From positions 1 through 64,000 of the forward strand of contig NZ_JADKYX010000016.1 of assembly GCF_016093545.1 (NCBI RefSeq): a DNA stretch of 64,000 bases, written 5' to 3'. The stretch is from Massilia rhizosphaerae (lineage in GTDB: Bacteria; Pseudomonadota; Gammaproteobacteria; Burkholderiales; Burkholderiaceae_D). Each line of letters opens with the position of its first letter. Position 1 is the stretch's first letter. Shown in pieces: positions 28,744-37,601 of this stretch. A program made the position numbers and the translations under genes. The notes under the pieces are model-generated. The model was not told the DNA's origin, made no database searches, and was given only the letters and a program-made list of their open reading frames with translations.

Positions 28744-29213
28744 CGCGCGTACGGCACGCCGCGGATGGGCGGCAGGTCGTGCTCGCGCACGAAGCCGATG
28801 GCCAGGTACATGCGCAGCGCCGCGGCCATGATGGGACTCGTGTGCAGCCCCACCGCGGGCGCCGCCGCGCGCCGGGCGCGGTCCAGCGCGGCATCGACCA
28901 GCGCCCGGCCGATCCCGCCGCCGCGCGCGGCCGGGTCGACGACCAGCATGCGCAGCACCGACCAGTCGTCCGGATAGATGTTGCTGCGCGGCCGTCCCGG
29001 CCCCACGTGCACGACGGCCCCGGCGACGCGGCCGCCGCGCTCGGCCACCAGCAGGTCGCCGTCGCGCGCCAGATCGGCCATGCTGCCGATACCCGCGCTG
29101 AACGCGGGCCAATCGTCGTAATCGCCCGCGTATTGCGCGAAAGCGGCCAGCGCGACGGCGTTGACGGCCGCGCGGTCGGCCTCGGCGTAATCGCGGATGA
29201 CGATGCCGTTCAT
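28668..29213 (-). CDS. GNAT-family N-acetyltransferase
   Basis: A 181-residue acetyl-CoA-dependent transferase. The motif A region is VLRMLVVDPAARGGGIGRAL (Q/RxxGxG/A type) near residues 85-104, followed by AALRMYLAIGFVREHDLPP typical of motif B. The start is the ATG at 29213, overlapping the stop of the LysR gene upstream (ATGA), so the two are translationally coupled. The C-terminal 25 residues (PLPLPLPG...) overlap the convergent acyltransferase gene and look non-conserved; the ancestral stop may have been lost. The substrate is unknown. Confidence 0.85.
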   Translation of the reverse strand: MNGIVIRDYAEADRAAVNAVALAAFAQYAGDYDDWPAFSAGIGSMADLARDGDLLVAERGGRVAGAVVHVGPGRPRSNIYPDDWSVLRMLVVDPAARGGGIGRALVDAALDRARRAAAPAVGLHTSPIMAAALRMYLAIGFVREHDLPPIRGVPYARYVLPLPLPLPGAARNGLRSLSSSR

Positions 29214-30130
29214 GCCGCCCGCCCCAGGTCGCCGTTGTCCCACCACAGCGTGGGATTGTTGTCGGCCAGGTCGCGCAGCAGGTCCCAGACGACTTTCACG
29301 CGGCGCAGGCGGTACAGGTCCGTGGGCGCCGCGAGCCAGAACGAGCGCTCCGCGTAAAAGCCCGGCAGGACGGGCACGAGGCGGCCGTCGTCCGGCACCG
29401 CGTACGGCGGCGCCATCATGAGGCCCATGCCCAGCGACGCGGCCTCGATCTGCGCCGCCATGCCCGAGCAGCACAGGCGGCGCCGCGGCGTGAACCCGAG
29501 CTCGTTCAGGTACGACAGCTCGCGGCTCGCCAGGCGGTCCTGCACGTAGTCGACGAAGTCGTGGCGCTCCAGGTCGGCGTGCGTGCGGACGGGCGGATGC
29601 TTCGCGAGGTAGCCGGGCGCCGCGTACAGGTAGAAGCGGAACGACGCGAGGCGCGTCACGATGTAGCGCCCCGTCGACGGCGGGTCGAGCATGACGCCCA
29701 GGTCCGCCTCGCGGTTGGCCAGGTTGGCGAAGCGCGGCAGGGCCAGCAGGTCGATCGACAGGTCCGGGTGGTCCTCGAACAGCTTCACGAGCAGGGGCGC
29801 CACGACGCGCACCCCGAACACTTCCGGCACGCCCAGGCGCACGACGCCATGCGCCGCCACCTCGGCCCCGCTCAGCTGCTCGGCGGCGGCCAGCGCCGCG
29901 CCTTCCATCGCCTCCGCGTGCGGCAGGAGGGTCTGGCCCATCTCGGTCAGCTCGTAGCCTTCGCGCGAGCGGTCGAACAGCGTGGTGCCGAGCTGCTGCT
30001 CGAGGCGGTCGATGCGCCGGGCGACCGTCGTGTGCTCGACGTCGAGGCGGCGCGACGCCCCGGACAAGGTGCCGGCCCGCGCCAGCTCCAGGAAAAACCG
30101 CAAATCCGTCCACTCCGGCAGGCTGTGCAT
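29210..30130 (-). CDS. LysR-family transcriptional regulator
   Basis: A 306-residue regulator. The N-terminal winged HTH is seen in FFLELARAGTLSGASRRLDV and VARRIDRLEQQLGTTLFDR, and a LysR substrate-binding domain follows from about residue 90. The ribosome binding site GGAGGAGA precedes the ATG at 30130. The gene is divergent from the TonB receptor at 30480 across a 349-base control region holding two operator-like palindromes, so it may control that locus. Those palindromes are not the classical T-N11-A LysR box, so another regulator could be responsible. It is coupled to the downstream GNAT gene. Confidence 0.92.
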   Translation of the reverse strand: MHSLPEWTDLRFFLELARAGTLSGASRRLDVEHTTVARRIDRLEQQLGTTLFDRSREGYELTEMGQTLLPHAEAMEGAALAAAEQLSGAEVAAHGVVRLGVPEVFGVRVVAPLLVKLFEDHPDLSIDLLALPRFANLANREADLGVMLDPPSTGRYIVTRLASFRFYLYAAPGYLAKHPPVRTHADLERHDFVDYVQDRLASRELSYLNELGFTPRRRLCCSGMAAQIEAASLGMGLMMAPPYAVPDDGRLVPVLPGFYAERSFWLAAPTDLYRLRRVKVVWDLLRDLADNNPTLWWDNGDLGRAA

Positions 30131-30225
30131 GGTTGTCTCCTCCGTCCCGATGATCCGCCGCGCATGGGATCGCCATACCGCGCGGCTTATTCGAGAGCCC
30201 GTTGTTTGATATCAAGGTGACATAT

Positions 30226-30241
30226 TGTGCACCAGTGCACA
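30226..30241. promoter_or_regulatory. Operator-like palindrome 1, TGTGCA-N4-TGCACA
   Basis: A perfect 16-base palindrome (spacer CCAG) in the divergent control region between the LysR gene and the TonB receptor. A second site with identical half-sites lies at 30357-30372, centre-to-centre distance 131 bases, and a lone half-site TATGCACA at about 30275. Two exact copies in one promoter region make this a strong candidate transcription-factor site. Confidence 0.6.
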
Positions 30242-30356
30242 TTGCCGCTGCAACGTTTTCGGAACCGCCCTTGCGTATGCACAGCAAACCGGTTTTCCGG
30301 ACGTCGCATCGTGCCGCGCCCTCTGGAGCCACCCGCGATGGGCGGTTCCAACGGGC

Positions 30357-30372
30357 TGTGCATAAATGCACA
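30357..30372. promoter_or_regulatory. Operator-like palindrome 2, TGTGCA-N4-TGCACA
   Basis: Same 6-base half-sites as palindrome 1 with spacer TAAA, 108 bases before the receptor start at 30480. The paired arrangement suggests looping or cooperative binding. The regulator is not identifiable from sequence. Confidence 0.6.
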
Positions 30373-30479
30373 CCCGGTGGGCGCGGCGTTGTCTTTTCAG
30401 CCATCTTCATCCGAGGCACACTCCGATCATGCGAAACGTACCTGAACGCATAACACCAAACAAAATCAGGAGACATCCA

Positions 30480-32840
30480 ATGCGTGTTAGCAAGCCGAAA
30501 CTGCACCGCCCTGCCCGCTCCGCCGTGTCCATCGCCGTATTGATGGCAATGTACGGCAGCACGTTCGGGGTCGCCCATGCCCAGGACGACGCCGGCAACG
30601 CCACCGCCGCGCCACCCACGGGAGACATCAGCAAGGTCGTCGTGACGGCCCGCCGCCGCGCCGAATTGATCCAGGACGTGCCGGGCGCCGTGACCGCGCT
30701 GTCCGGCGCCGAGCTCGAGAAACAGGCGATCCCCGACATCACGGTGCTGACCGACAAGGTCCCGAACACGACGCTCAAGACGTCGCGCGGCACCAACACC
30801 ACGCTGACCGCGTTCATCCGCGGCATCGGCCAGCAGGATCCCGTCGCCGGCTACGAGCAGGGCGTCGGCATCTATCTCGACGACGTCTACCTGGCGCGTC
30901 CGCAAGGCGCCCTCACCGACATCTACGACCTCGAACGCATCGAGGTGCTGCGCGGTCCGCAGGGCACGCTGTACGGCCGCAACACGATCGGCGGCGCCGT
31001 CAAGTACGTGACCCGCAAGCTCGCGCCGAAACCCATGCTGGATACCAAGGCCACGCTCGGCAACTACGGCGAGGCCGACCTCGTGGTCAAGGCCAGCACG
31101 CCCGTCACGGACATCCTGCGCGTGGGCGGCACGCTCGCCACGTTCAACCGCAACGGCTTCGGCCACAACGTCCTCACCGGCCAGCAGAACTACAACAAGG
31201 ACCTGTGGGCCGGCCGCGTCAGCGCGGAACTGCTGCCGAACAGCGACCTGTTCGTGCGCCTCGCCTACGACCGCACGGTCGACGACTCGCAGCCGCGCCA
31301 GGGCTATCGCCTGACGCCGGGCCCCGCGCCGGCCAACATCCAGCCGCTGCCCGGCCTGTACGACACGCGGGCCGACCTGTACACGGTCGTCGGCCACAAG
31401 CAGCAGGTGATCAACCAGGGCACGTCGCTGCTGTTCGACTACACCATCGACCCCACGCTGTCGTTCAAGTCGATCACCGCCAACCGCAAGTCGGAATCGT
31501 ATGCCCCGATCGACTTCGATTCGCTGGAGACGCCGCTGTTCGAGGCGCCGGCCATCTACAGCGACCACCAGACCAGCCAGGAATTCCAGCTGACCTACAC
31601 GGGTTCGCGCCTGCAGGGCGTGGCCGGCGTGTTCTACATGAAGGCCAATGCCTTCAACAAGTTCGACGTGCTGTACAACGCGGCCGGCGGCCTCTCGCTG
31701 CTGACCTACGACGACATCGACACCCGCACGTGGGCGGCCTTCGCCGACGCCAGCTACAGCCTGACGGACACGTTCAACGTCACCCTCGGCGGCCGCTACA
31801 CGGACGACCAGCGGCGCGCGCGCATCTTCAAGCAGACCTATCTCGGCCTGAAAGGCTCGGCACTGCTGGGCAATCCGTCCGCCATCGCGTTCGGACCGCC
31901 GAACACGGACCTCGGCAAGGACCAGCTGGACCGCACCGACAAGAAATTCACGCCCAAGGTCGGCATTGGCTGGAAGATGGCGCCGGACCACAATCTCTAC
32001 GCCACCTTCTCCAAAGGCTTCAAGGGCGGCATGTTCGATCCGCGCATGGACCTGACGGCGTCCGGCGGCCCGAACACGGCGGCTTCGCTGGCCAAGCGCC
32101 GCGGCGTCGCGCCGGAAGAAGTCAGCACCATCGAGCTGGGCCTGAAGTCGTCGATGAACGGCGGCCGCCTGCAGACGAATGCCGCCGTCTTCTACACCGA
32201 CTACAAGAACGTCCAGATTCCCGGCTCGATCCCGACCTTCGACGCGCAGGGCAACGTGAACGGCTTCGCGGGCACCTTGACGAATGCCGGCAAGGCGAAG
32301 ATCGACGGCCTCGAACTGGAGATGATCGCCTACCTGACCAATGCGCTCAGCGTCACCGCGATGTACAGCCACATCGACGCCAAGTACAAGGAGTGGTATG
32401 TCGCGAACGGCGCCAACCTCGTCAACATCGCGAGCAGCACGGAGTTCCAGAACACGCCGAAGAACGCGGCCAACCTGTCCGTGAACTACGACTGGCCGCT
32501 GGCGCTGGCGGGACACGCGGGCACCCTGAGCCTGTCGAACAGCCTCGCCTACAAGAGCAAGGTCTACCAGACCGAGATCGTGCGGCGGACCGGCGTCCCC
32601 AGCCTGGATGCCTCCATCCCCGGCAACCTGGCGCTGTCGCAGGGCGGTTTCGGCCTGTGGGACGCGGGCCTCGTCTGGACGAGCGCCGACCGCAAGTACC
32701 AGATCGGCTTGCATGGCCGCAACCTGACGGACAAGCGGTACAAGGTGGCCGGCTATAACTTCTCCGGCTTCTACAACTCCGTCACCGCCTTCTATGGCGA
32801 CCCGCGCAGCGTCCGCGCGACGCTGGACGTGAAGTTCTGA
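30480..32840 (+). CDS. TonB-dependent outer-membrane receptor
   Basis: A 786-residue receptor from the ATG at 30480, preceded by AGGAGACATCC. The signal peptide ends near residue 35 (TFGVAHAQ). A TonB-box-like segment KVVVTARRR follows, then the plug domain (VPGAVTALSGAELEKQAIPD, IRGIGQQDP, IYLDDVYLARPQG, EVLRGPQGTLYGRNTIGGAV) and a 22-strand barrel ending with aromatic VRATLDVKF. The family imports large substrates such as siderophores, cobalamin, sugars or aromatic polymers. No receptor-specific signature decides the substrate. It heads a cluster with an alpha/beta hydrolase and a complete LivKGFHM-like ABC importer, which argues for a nutrient rather than iron. Confidence 0.93.
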   Translation: MRVSKPKLHRPARSAVSIAVLMAMYGSTFGVAHAQDDAGNATAAPPTGDISKVVVTARRRAELIQDVPGAVTALSGAELEKQAIPDITVLTDKVPNTTLKTSRGTNTTLTAFIRGIGQQDPVAGYEQGVGIYLDDVYLARPQGALTDIYDLERIEVLRGPQGTLYGRNTIGGAVKYVTRKLAPKPMLDTKATLGNYGEADLVVKASTPVTDILRVGGTLATFNRNGFGHNVLTGQQNYNKDLWAGRVSAELLPNSDLFVRLAYDRTVDDSQPRQGYRLTPGPAPANIQPLPGLYDTRADLYTVVGHKQQVINQGTSLLFDYTIDPTLSFKSITANRKSESYAPIDFDSLETPLFEAPAIYSDHQTSQEFQLTYTGSRLQGVAGVFYMKANAFNKFDVLYNAAGGLSLLTYDDIDTRTWAAFADASYSLTDTFNVTLGGRYTDDQRRARIFKQTYLGLKGSALLGNPSAIAFGPPNTDLGKDQLDRTDKKFTPKVGIGWKMAPDHNLYATFSKGFKGGMFDPRMDLTASGGPNTAASLAKRRGVAPEEVSTIELGLKSSMNGGRLQTNAAVFYTDYKNVQIPGSIPTFDAQGNVNGFAGTLTNAGKAKIDGLELEMIAYLTNALSVTAMYSHIDAKYKEWYVANGANLVNIASSTEFQNTPKNAANLSVNYDWPLALAGHAGTLSLSNSLAYKSKVYQTEIVRRTGVPSLDASIPGNLALSQGGFGLWDAGLVWTSADRKYQIGLHGRNLTDKRYKVAGYNFSGFYNSVTAFYGDPRSVRATLDVKF

Positions 32841-32935
32841 TCAATCATCCGGACCGCGAGGAGAGTCCCCGCCGGGGCTCTCCGCCGAGCGCCCCCAAGG
32901 AGTCGCCGGCGCCAGTCAACAATCATAACGGTCAC

Positions 32936-33808
32936 ATGTCCACATACACCGACATCACCTTCACCAGTGACGATGGCCTGACGCTGCACGCCCGCGACTA
33001 TGCGGGTGCCGGCGGGCCGGCACGGTTGCCCGTGATCTGCATCCACGGGCTCACGCGCAACGCGTCCGACTTCGACGAGCTCGCCCCGCGCATCGCCGCG
33101 ACGGGCCGCCGCGTGCTGGCGCTCGACGTGCGCGGACGGGGCGAATCGCAGCGCGATCCGAATCCCGACAACTACGCCCCGAGCGTCTATGCCGGCGACG
33201 TCGTCCGGCTGGCATCCGACCTCGGCATCGCGCGCGCCGTCTTCATCGGCACGTCGATGGGGGGCCTGATCACCATGACGGTGGCGGCGCGGCGCATCGA
33301 CCTGGTCGCGGCCGCCATCCTGAACGACATCGGCCCCGTGATCTCGGAAAAAGGTTTGGCGCGCATCGCCGGCTACACGGGCAAGGTGGCGTGCGTGGGC
33401 TCGTGGGAAGACGCCGCCGGCTATGTGCGCGGCATCAACGCCTGCGCCTTCCCGGACAACGACGCCGCCGAGTGGGACAAATGGGCGCGCCGCGCGTTCG
33501 CCCCGGACCCGGCCGGCCGGCTGGCGCCCCGTTACGACCCGAACATTGCCATCGCCCTGCAAACCGGTAAACTCAGGCCGACGTCGCTGTCGCTGCGGAT
33601 GGCGTTCCGCAAGCTCGCGCGCGAACGCCCGGTCATGCTCGTGCGCGGGGCGCTGTCCGACCTGCTGGAAGAACGCCAGGCCGCGTGGATGCGGCGCGCG
33701 GCGCCCGCAATGACCTATGTCGAAGTCCCGAACGTGGGCCACGCGCCGATGCTGACGGAACCCGCCGCGCTGGACGCGATCCTGCGCTTCCTGGCAGCCG
33801 TGCCTTGA
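32936..33808 (+). CDS. Alpha/beta-hydrolase
   Basis: A 290-residue hydrolase. The oxyanion-hole motif is IHGLTRN, the nucleophile elbow is FIGTSMGGLITM (Ser in GTSMG), the acid lies in the LVRGALSDLL block, and the catalytic histidine is in VPNVGHAPML. No signal peptide is seen, so it acts in the cytoplasm, probably on an ester, lactone or C-C bonded substrate. It lies 95 bases after the TonB receptor and just before the ABC importer. The simplest reading is that it processes the compound those systems bring in; the substrate is unknown. Confidence 0.9.
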   Translation: MSTYTDITFTSDDGLTLHARDYAGAGGPARLPVICIHGLTRNASDFDELAPRIAATGRRVLALDVRGRGESQRDPNPDNYAPSVYAGDVVRLASDLGIARAVFIGTSMGGLITMTVAARRIDLVAAAILNDIGPVISEKGLARIAGYTGKVACVGSWEDAAGYVRGINACAFPDNDAAEWDKWARRAFAPDPAGRLAPRYDPNIAIALQTGKLRPTSLSLRMAFRKLARERPVMLVRGALSDLLEERQAAWMRRAAPAMTYVEVPNVGHAPMLTEPAALDAILRFLAAVP

Positions 33809-33815
33809 TAAGAAC

Positions 33816-33840
33816 GTAGGGTGGGCACCCCGTGCCCACC
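33816..33840. repeat. REP-type palindromic repeat, single unit (copy 3)
   Basis: GTAGGGTGGGCACCCCGTGC plus CCACC, a single hairpin-forming unit identical to the left unit at 19897. It sits between the hydrolase and the substrate-binding-protein gene and may modulate read-through or mRNA stability within the operon. Confidence 0.75.
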
Positions 33841-33856
33841 ATCCCTAGGAGACAAG

Positions 33857-35053
33857 ATGAAACGCATGATCAAGCCCCTCCCCTTCGCCCTGTTCGCCGC
33901 CTTCACCCTGACGGCAACCGGCTCCGCCCTGGCCGCCCCCGACCTGAAGGTGGCCCTCATCGCCGGCAAGACCGGCCAGCTGGAATCCTATGCCAAGGAA
34001 ACGGAAACCGGCTTCATGCTGGGCCTCGAATACCTGACGGGCGGCAAGATGGAAATCAACGGCCGCAAGCTGAAAGTGATCGTCAAGGACGACCAGGGCA
34101 AGCCCGACCTCTCCCGCACCCTGCTGGCGGAAGCCTATGGCGACGACAAGGTCGACATCGCCGTGGGCACGACGTCGTCCGGCGCCGCGCTCGCGATGCT
34201 GCCGGTGGCGAAGGAATACAAGAAGGTGCTGGTCGTCGAGCCGGCCGTGGCCGACGAGATCACGGGCGCCAAGTGGAACAAGTACATCTTCCGCACCGCG
34301 CGCAACTCGACGCAGGACGCGCTGGCCGCGGCGTCCACGCTCAAGAGCGGCAGCATCGCCTTCCTCGCCCAGGACTATGCGTTCGGCCACGACGCCATCA
34401 AGGCCGGCAAGGAGGCGCTGGCCGCCACCGGCAGCAAGGCGAAGGTCGTGCACGAGGAATACGCGCCGGCCGCCGCGGCGGACTTCACCGCGCCCACGCA
34501 ACGCCTGTTCGACGCGCTGAAGGACAAGCCGCAGCCGCGCGTGCTGGCGATCGTCTGGGCCGGGCCGAACCCGATGAACAAGATCGCGGACATGAAGCCG
34601 GAACGCTACGGCATCTCGCTCGCCCCCGGCGGCAACATCCTGCCCGTGATGAAAACGTGGAAGAGCTACGCCGGCACGGAAGGCACCATCAATTACTACT
34701 ACGGCTTTCCGAAGAACAAGATGAACGACTGGCTCGTGGCCGAACACACGAAGCGCTTCAAGGCCCCGCCCGACATGTTCACGGCGGGCGGCATGGCGGC
34801 GGCGTCGGCCGTCGTCGCGGCGCTGCGCAAGGTCCCGTCCGGGAACGGCGACCAGATGGTGGCGGCGATGGAAGGCATGTCGTTCGAGACCCCCAAGGGT
34901 ACGATGACGTTCCGCAAGGAAGACCACCAGGCGCTGCAACCCATGTACCACTTCCGCATCAAGAAGGACCAGAAGAACGAGTGGGACCTGCTGGAACTGG
35001 TGCGCGAGATCCCGGCCAGCGAATTGCCGCTGCCCATCCGGAACAAGCGCTGA
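33857..35053 (+). CDS. Periplasmic substrate-binding protein of a branched-chain amino-acid-type ABC importer
   Basis: A 398-residue type I periplasmic binding protein from the ATG at 33857 (AGGAGACAAG upstream). The signal peptide runs to about residue 27 (LTATGSALA). The two-lobed Peripla_BP_6 fold is indicated by LKVALIAGKTGQLESYAKET, VDIAVGTTSSGAAL and the C-terminal MTFRKEDHQALQPMYHFRIK block. Members bind amino acids, amides, urea or aromatic acids. It is the first gene of a tightly packed importer operon (two permeases and two ATPases follow). The substrate is not predictable from motifs; the flanking TonB receptor and hydrolase suggest a plant- or polymer-derived compound. Confidence 0.9.
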   Translation: MKRMIKPLPFALFAAFTLTATGSALAAPDLKVALIAGKTGQLESYAKETETGFMLGLEYLTGGKMEINGRKLKVIVKDDQGKPDLSRTLLAEAYGDDKVDIAVGTTSSGAALAMLPVAKEYKKVLVVEPAVADEITGAKWNKYIFRTARNSTQDALAAASTLKSGSIAFLAQDYAFGHDAIKAGKEALAATGSKAKVVHEEYAPAAAADFTAPTQRLFDALKDKPQPRVLAIVWAGPNPMNKIADMKPERYGISLAPGGNILPVMKTWKSYAGTEGTINYYYGFPKNKMNDWLVAEHTKRFKAPPDMFTAGGMAAASAVVAALRKVPSGNGDQMVAAMEGMSFETPKGTMTFRKEDHQALQPMYHFRIKKDQKNEWDLLELVREIPASELPLPIRNKR

Positions 35054-35054
35054 C

Positions 35055-35822
35055 ATGACGACACTACGACCGGCGCTGGCCACGCGCGACCTGACCGTCC
35101 GCTTCGGCGGCCACGTGGCCGTCGACGGCGTGACGGCCGAGTTCTACCCGGGCACGCTGACCGTGATCGTGGGCCCGAACGGCGCCGGCAAGACGACGTA
35201 TTTCAACCTCGTGTCGGGCCAATTGCCGGCGACGTCCGGCAGCGTGTCCGTGCACGGCCGGGACGTGACCCGCCTCGGTCCCGCGCGCCGCACGCGCCTG
35301 GGCGTCGGGCGCGCGTTCCAGCTGACGAATTTGTTCCCGCACCTGACCGTGCTGGAAAACGTGAGGCTGGCCGTGCAGAGCCGCGCCGGCATGGGCATGA
35401 GCATGCTGTCGCTGTGGTTCGGCCACAAGGAAGTCATCCAGCGCGCCGAGCACTATCTCGAACGCGTCGCATTGACGCCCAGGCGGGGCGCGTTGGTCGG
35501 CACCTTGTCGCACGGCGACCAGCGCAAGCTCGAGGTGGCGATCCTGCTCGCGCTGGAACCGTCGATCCTGATGTTCGACGAGCCGACGGCCGGCATGAGC
35601 GTGGACGAGGTGCCGGTCGTGCTCGACCTGATCCGCCAGGTCAAGGCCGAACGCGACAAGACCGTGCTGCTCGTCGAGCACAAGATGGACGTCGTGCGCC
35701 AACTGGCCGACCGCATCATCGTGCTGCACAACGGCACGCTGGTGGCGGACGGCCAGCCGGCCGAGGTGATGCAATCGAAGATCGTGCAGGAGGCCTATCT
35801 TGGCACCCCCGAACCCGCATGA
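35055..35822 (+). CDS. LivG-type ABC transporter ATPase
   Basis: A 255-residue ATP-binding subunit of the importer. Walker A is GPNGAGKT at residues 40-47, the signature is the degenerate LSHGDQRKLEVA, Walker B is LEPSILMFDEPTAGMS, and the H-loop is VLLVEHKMD. The AGMS motif and the position after the binding protein identify it as the LivG-like subunit. Its ATG lies one base after the upstream stop. Confidence 0.93.
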   Translation: MTTLRPALATRDLTVRFGGHVAVDGVTAEFYPGTLTVIVGPNGAGKTTYFNLVSGQLPATSGSVSVHGRDVTRLGPARRTRLGVGRAFQLTNLFPHLTVLENVRLAVQSRAGMGMSMLSLWFGHKEVIQRAEHYLERVALTPRRGALVGTLSHGDQRKLEVAILLALEPSILMFDEPTAGMSVDEVPVVLDLIRQVKAERDKTVLLVEHKMDVVRQLADRIIVLHNGTLVADGQPAEVMQSKIVQEAYLGTPEPA

Positions 35823-35844
35823 GGACTTGACAACGACACTACCC

Positions 35845-36570
35845 ATGAGCGAAGCCATCCTGACGCTGTCCGGCGTCCACACCCACATCGGCCAGTACCA
35901 CATCCTGCAGGGCGTCGACCTCGTCGTCCCGCGCGGCGGCCTGGCCGTGCTGCTGGGCCGCAACGGCGCCGGCAAGACGACCACCTTGCGCACCATCATG
36001 GGCCTGTGGAAGGCCAGCCGCGGCAGCATCACGTTCGACGGCCGCGACATCACCAAGCTCGGCACGCCCGACATCGCCCGCGCCGGCATCGCCTACGTCC
36101 CGGAAAGCATGGCCGTGTTTTCCGAGCTGACGGTGCGCGAGAACCTGTACCTTGCCGCCCGCAACGGCCCGCTGGACGCGGCGCGCGTGGACTGGATCTG
36201 CGGCTTCTTCCCCGCCCTGAAGAAATTCTGGAACTACCCGGCGGGCAACCTGTCGGGCGGCCAGAAGCAGATGGTGGCCATCGCCCGCGCGATCGTCGAG
36301 CCGAAGAAGCTGCTGCTCGTGGACGAGCCGACCAAGGGCCTGGCGCCCGCCATCGTGCAAAGCCTGATGGCGGCGTTTCGCGACCTCAAGGACACGAGCA
36401 CGACCATCCTGCTCGTCGAACAGAATTTCAACTTCGTGCGCACGCTCGGCGACAGCGTGAGCGTCATGGACGACGGCCGTGTCGTCCACGCGGGCCTGAT
36501 GCACGACCTGGCGCACGACGAGGCCTTGCAGCAACGCCTGCTCGGCCTGTCGCTCGACTCTCACCAATGA
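35845..36570 (+). CDS. LivF-type ABC transporter ATPase
   Basis: The second ATPase, 241 residues from the ATG at 35845. Walker A is GRNGAGKT at residues 38-45, the signature is LSGGQKQMVA, Walker B is LLLVDEPTKGLAP (the KGLAP variant marks LivF), and the H-loop is ILLVEQNFN. It overlaps the downstream permease gene by ATGA, so the two are translationally coupled. Confidence 0.93.
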   Translation: MSEAILTLSGVHTHIGQYHILQGVDLVVPRGGLAVLLGRNGAGKTTTLRTIMGLWKASRGSITFDGRDITKLGTPDIARAGIAYVPESMAVFSELTVRENLYLAARNGPLDAARVDWICGFFPALKKFWNYPAGNLSGGQKQMVAIARAIVEPKKLLLVDEPTKGLAPAIVQSLMAAFRDLKDTSTTILLVEQNFNFVRTLGDSVSVMDDGRVVHAGLMHDLAHDEALQQRLLGLSLDSHQ

Positions 36571-37601
36571 ACGAGACAACGATGAGTGCAACTTTACCGA
36601 TCGCCCAGGCGGACGCCCCGCTGCCGGCGGCACGGCGCGACGTCGCCCCGCTGCTGCTCGTGCCGGCCGTCGTGCTGGCGGCGCTGCCCTTCATGAGCGT
36701 CCCCACGTGGGTCACGCTGACCGTCGCCGGCCTGGCAATGGGCATGATGATCTTCATCATGGCCAGCGGGCTGACGCTGGTCTTCGGCCTGATGAACGTG
36801 CTGAACTTCGGCCACGGCGCCTTCGTCTCCGTCGGCGCGTTCACGGCGACCTATGTGCTGCTGCCGATGCGCGGCTGGCTCGAGACGGACTCGCTGCCCG
36901 CCAACCTCGGCGTGCTGGGTCTCGCCGTGCTGCTGGCGATGGCCGTGACGGCCGTGCTCGGCTGGGCGTTCGAACGGGTCGTCATCATGCCCGTCTACGG
37001 CCAGCACCTGAAGCAGATCCTGGTCACGATGGGCGGCATGATCGTGTCCGAGCAGTTGATCGACGTGATCTGGGGCGCCGACCAGATCGCCCTCCCCCTG
37101 CCCGCCGCCCTGCGCGGCGCCACCTTCCTGGGCGACGCGGCCATCGAGAAATACCGGCTGCTGGCAGTCGCCGTCGGCCTCGTCGTGTTCGCCACAATGT
37201 TCATCACCCTGAACCGCACCAGGATCGGCCTCCTGATCCGCGCCGGCGTCGAGAACGGCGAGATGGTCGAAGCGCTGGGCTACCGCATCCGCCGCCTGTT
37301 CGTCGGCGTGTTCGCGGCCGGGTCGGCGCTGGCGGGGCTGGGCGGCGTCATGTGGGGCCTGTACAAGGAAACGCTGGTGGCGCAGATGGGCAGCGAGATC
37401 ATGGTGCTGACGTTCATCGTCATCATCATCGGCGGCCTCGGTTCCGTCGGCGGCTGCTTCATCGGCTCCCTCCTGATCGGCCTCGTCGCCAATTACGCAG
37501 GTTTTCTCGCGCCCAAGGTGGCGCTCGTCTCGAACATCGTGCTGATGATCGCCGTGCTGCTGTGGCGCCCGGCCGGCCTGTACGCGAAAGGACGCCACTG
37601 A
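36567..37601 (+). CDS. LivH-type ABC transporter permease
   Basis: A 344-residue inner-membrane permease with about eight helices. The family motif GLTLVFGLMNVLNFGHGAFV (N-terminal half) and the coupling loop EALGYRIRRLFVGVFAAGSA are clear, as is the GGLGSVGGCFIGS element. The start at 36567 overlaps the LivF stop; a second ATG five codons in is an alternative. It shares one base with the next gene (TGATG). Confidence 0.92.
   Translation: MNETTMSATLPIAQADAPLPAARRDVAPLLLVPAVVLAALPFMSVPTWVTLTVAGLAMGMMIFIMASGLTLVFGLMNVLNFGHGAFVSVGAFTATYVLLPMRGWLETDSLPANLGVLGLAVLLAMAVTAVLGWAFERVVIMPVYGQHLKQILVTMGGMIVSEQLIDVIWGADQIALPLPAALRGATFLGDAAIEKYRLLAVAVGLVVFATMFITLNRTRIGLLIRAGVENGEMVEALGYRIRRLFVGVFAAGSALAGLGGVMWGLYKETLVAQMGSEIMVLTFIVIIIGGLGSVGGCFIGSLLIGLVANYAGFLAPKVALVSNIVLMIAVLLWRPAGLYAKGRH

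Noticed and set aside
28668..32714. 1348-codon minus-strand frame spanning the receptor, LysR and GNAT loci
   Set aside because: Only its last 182 codons (GNAT) are real; the rest is the mirror of the TonB receptor and LysR genes.
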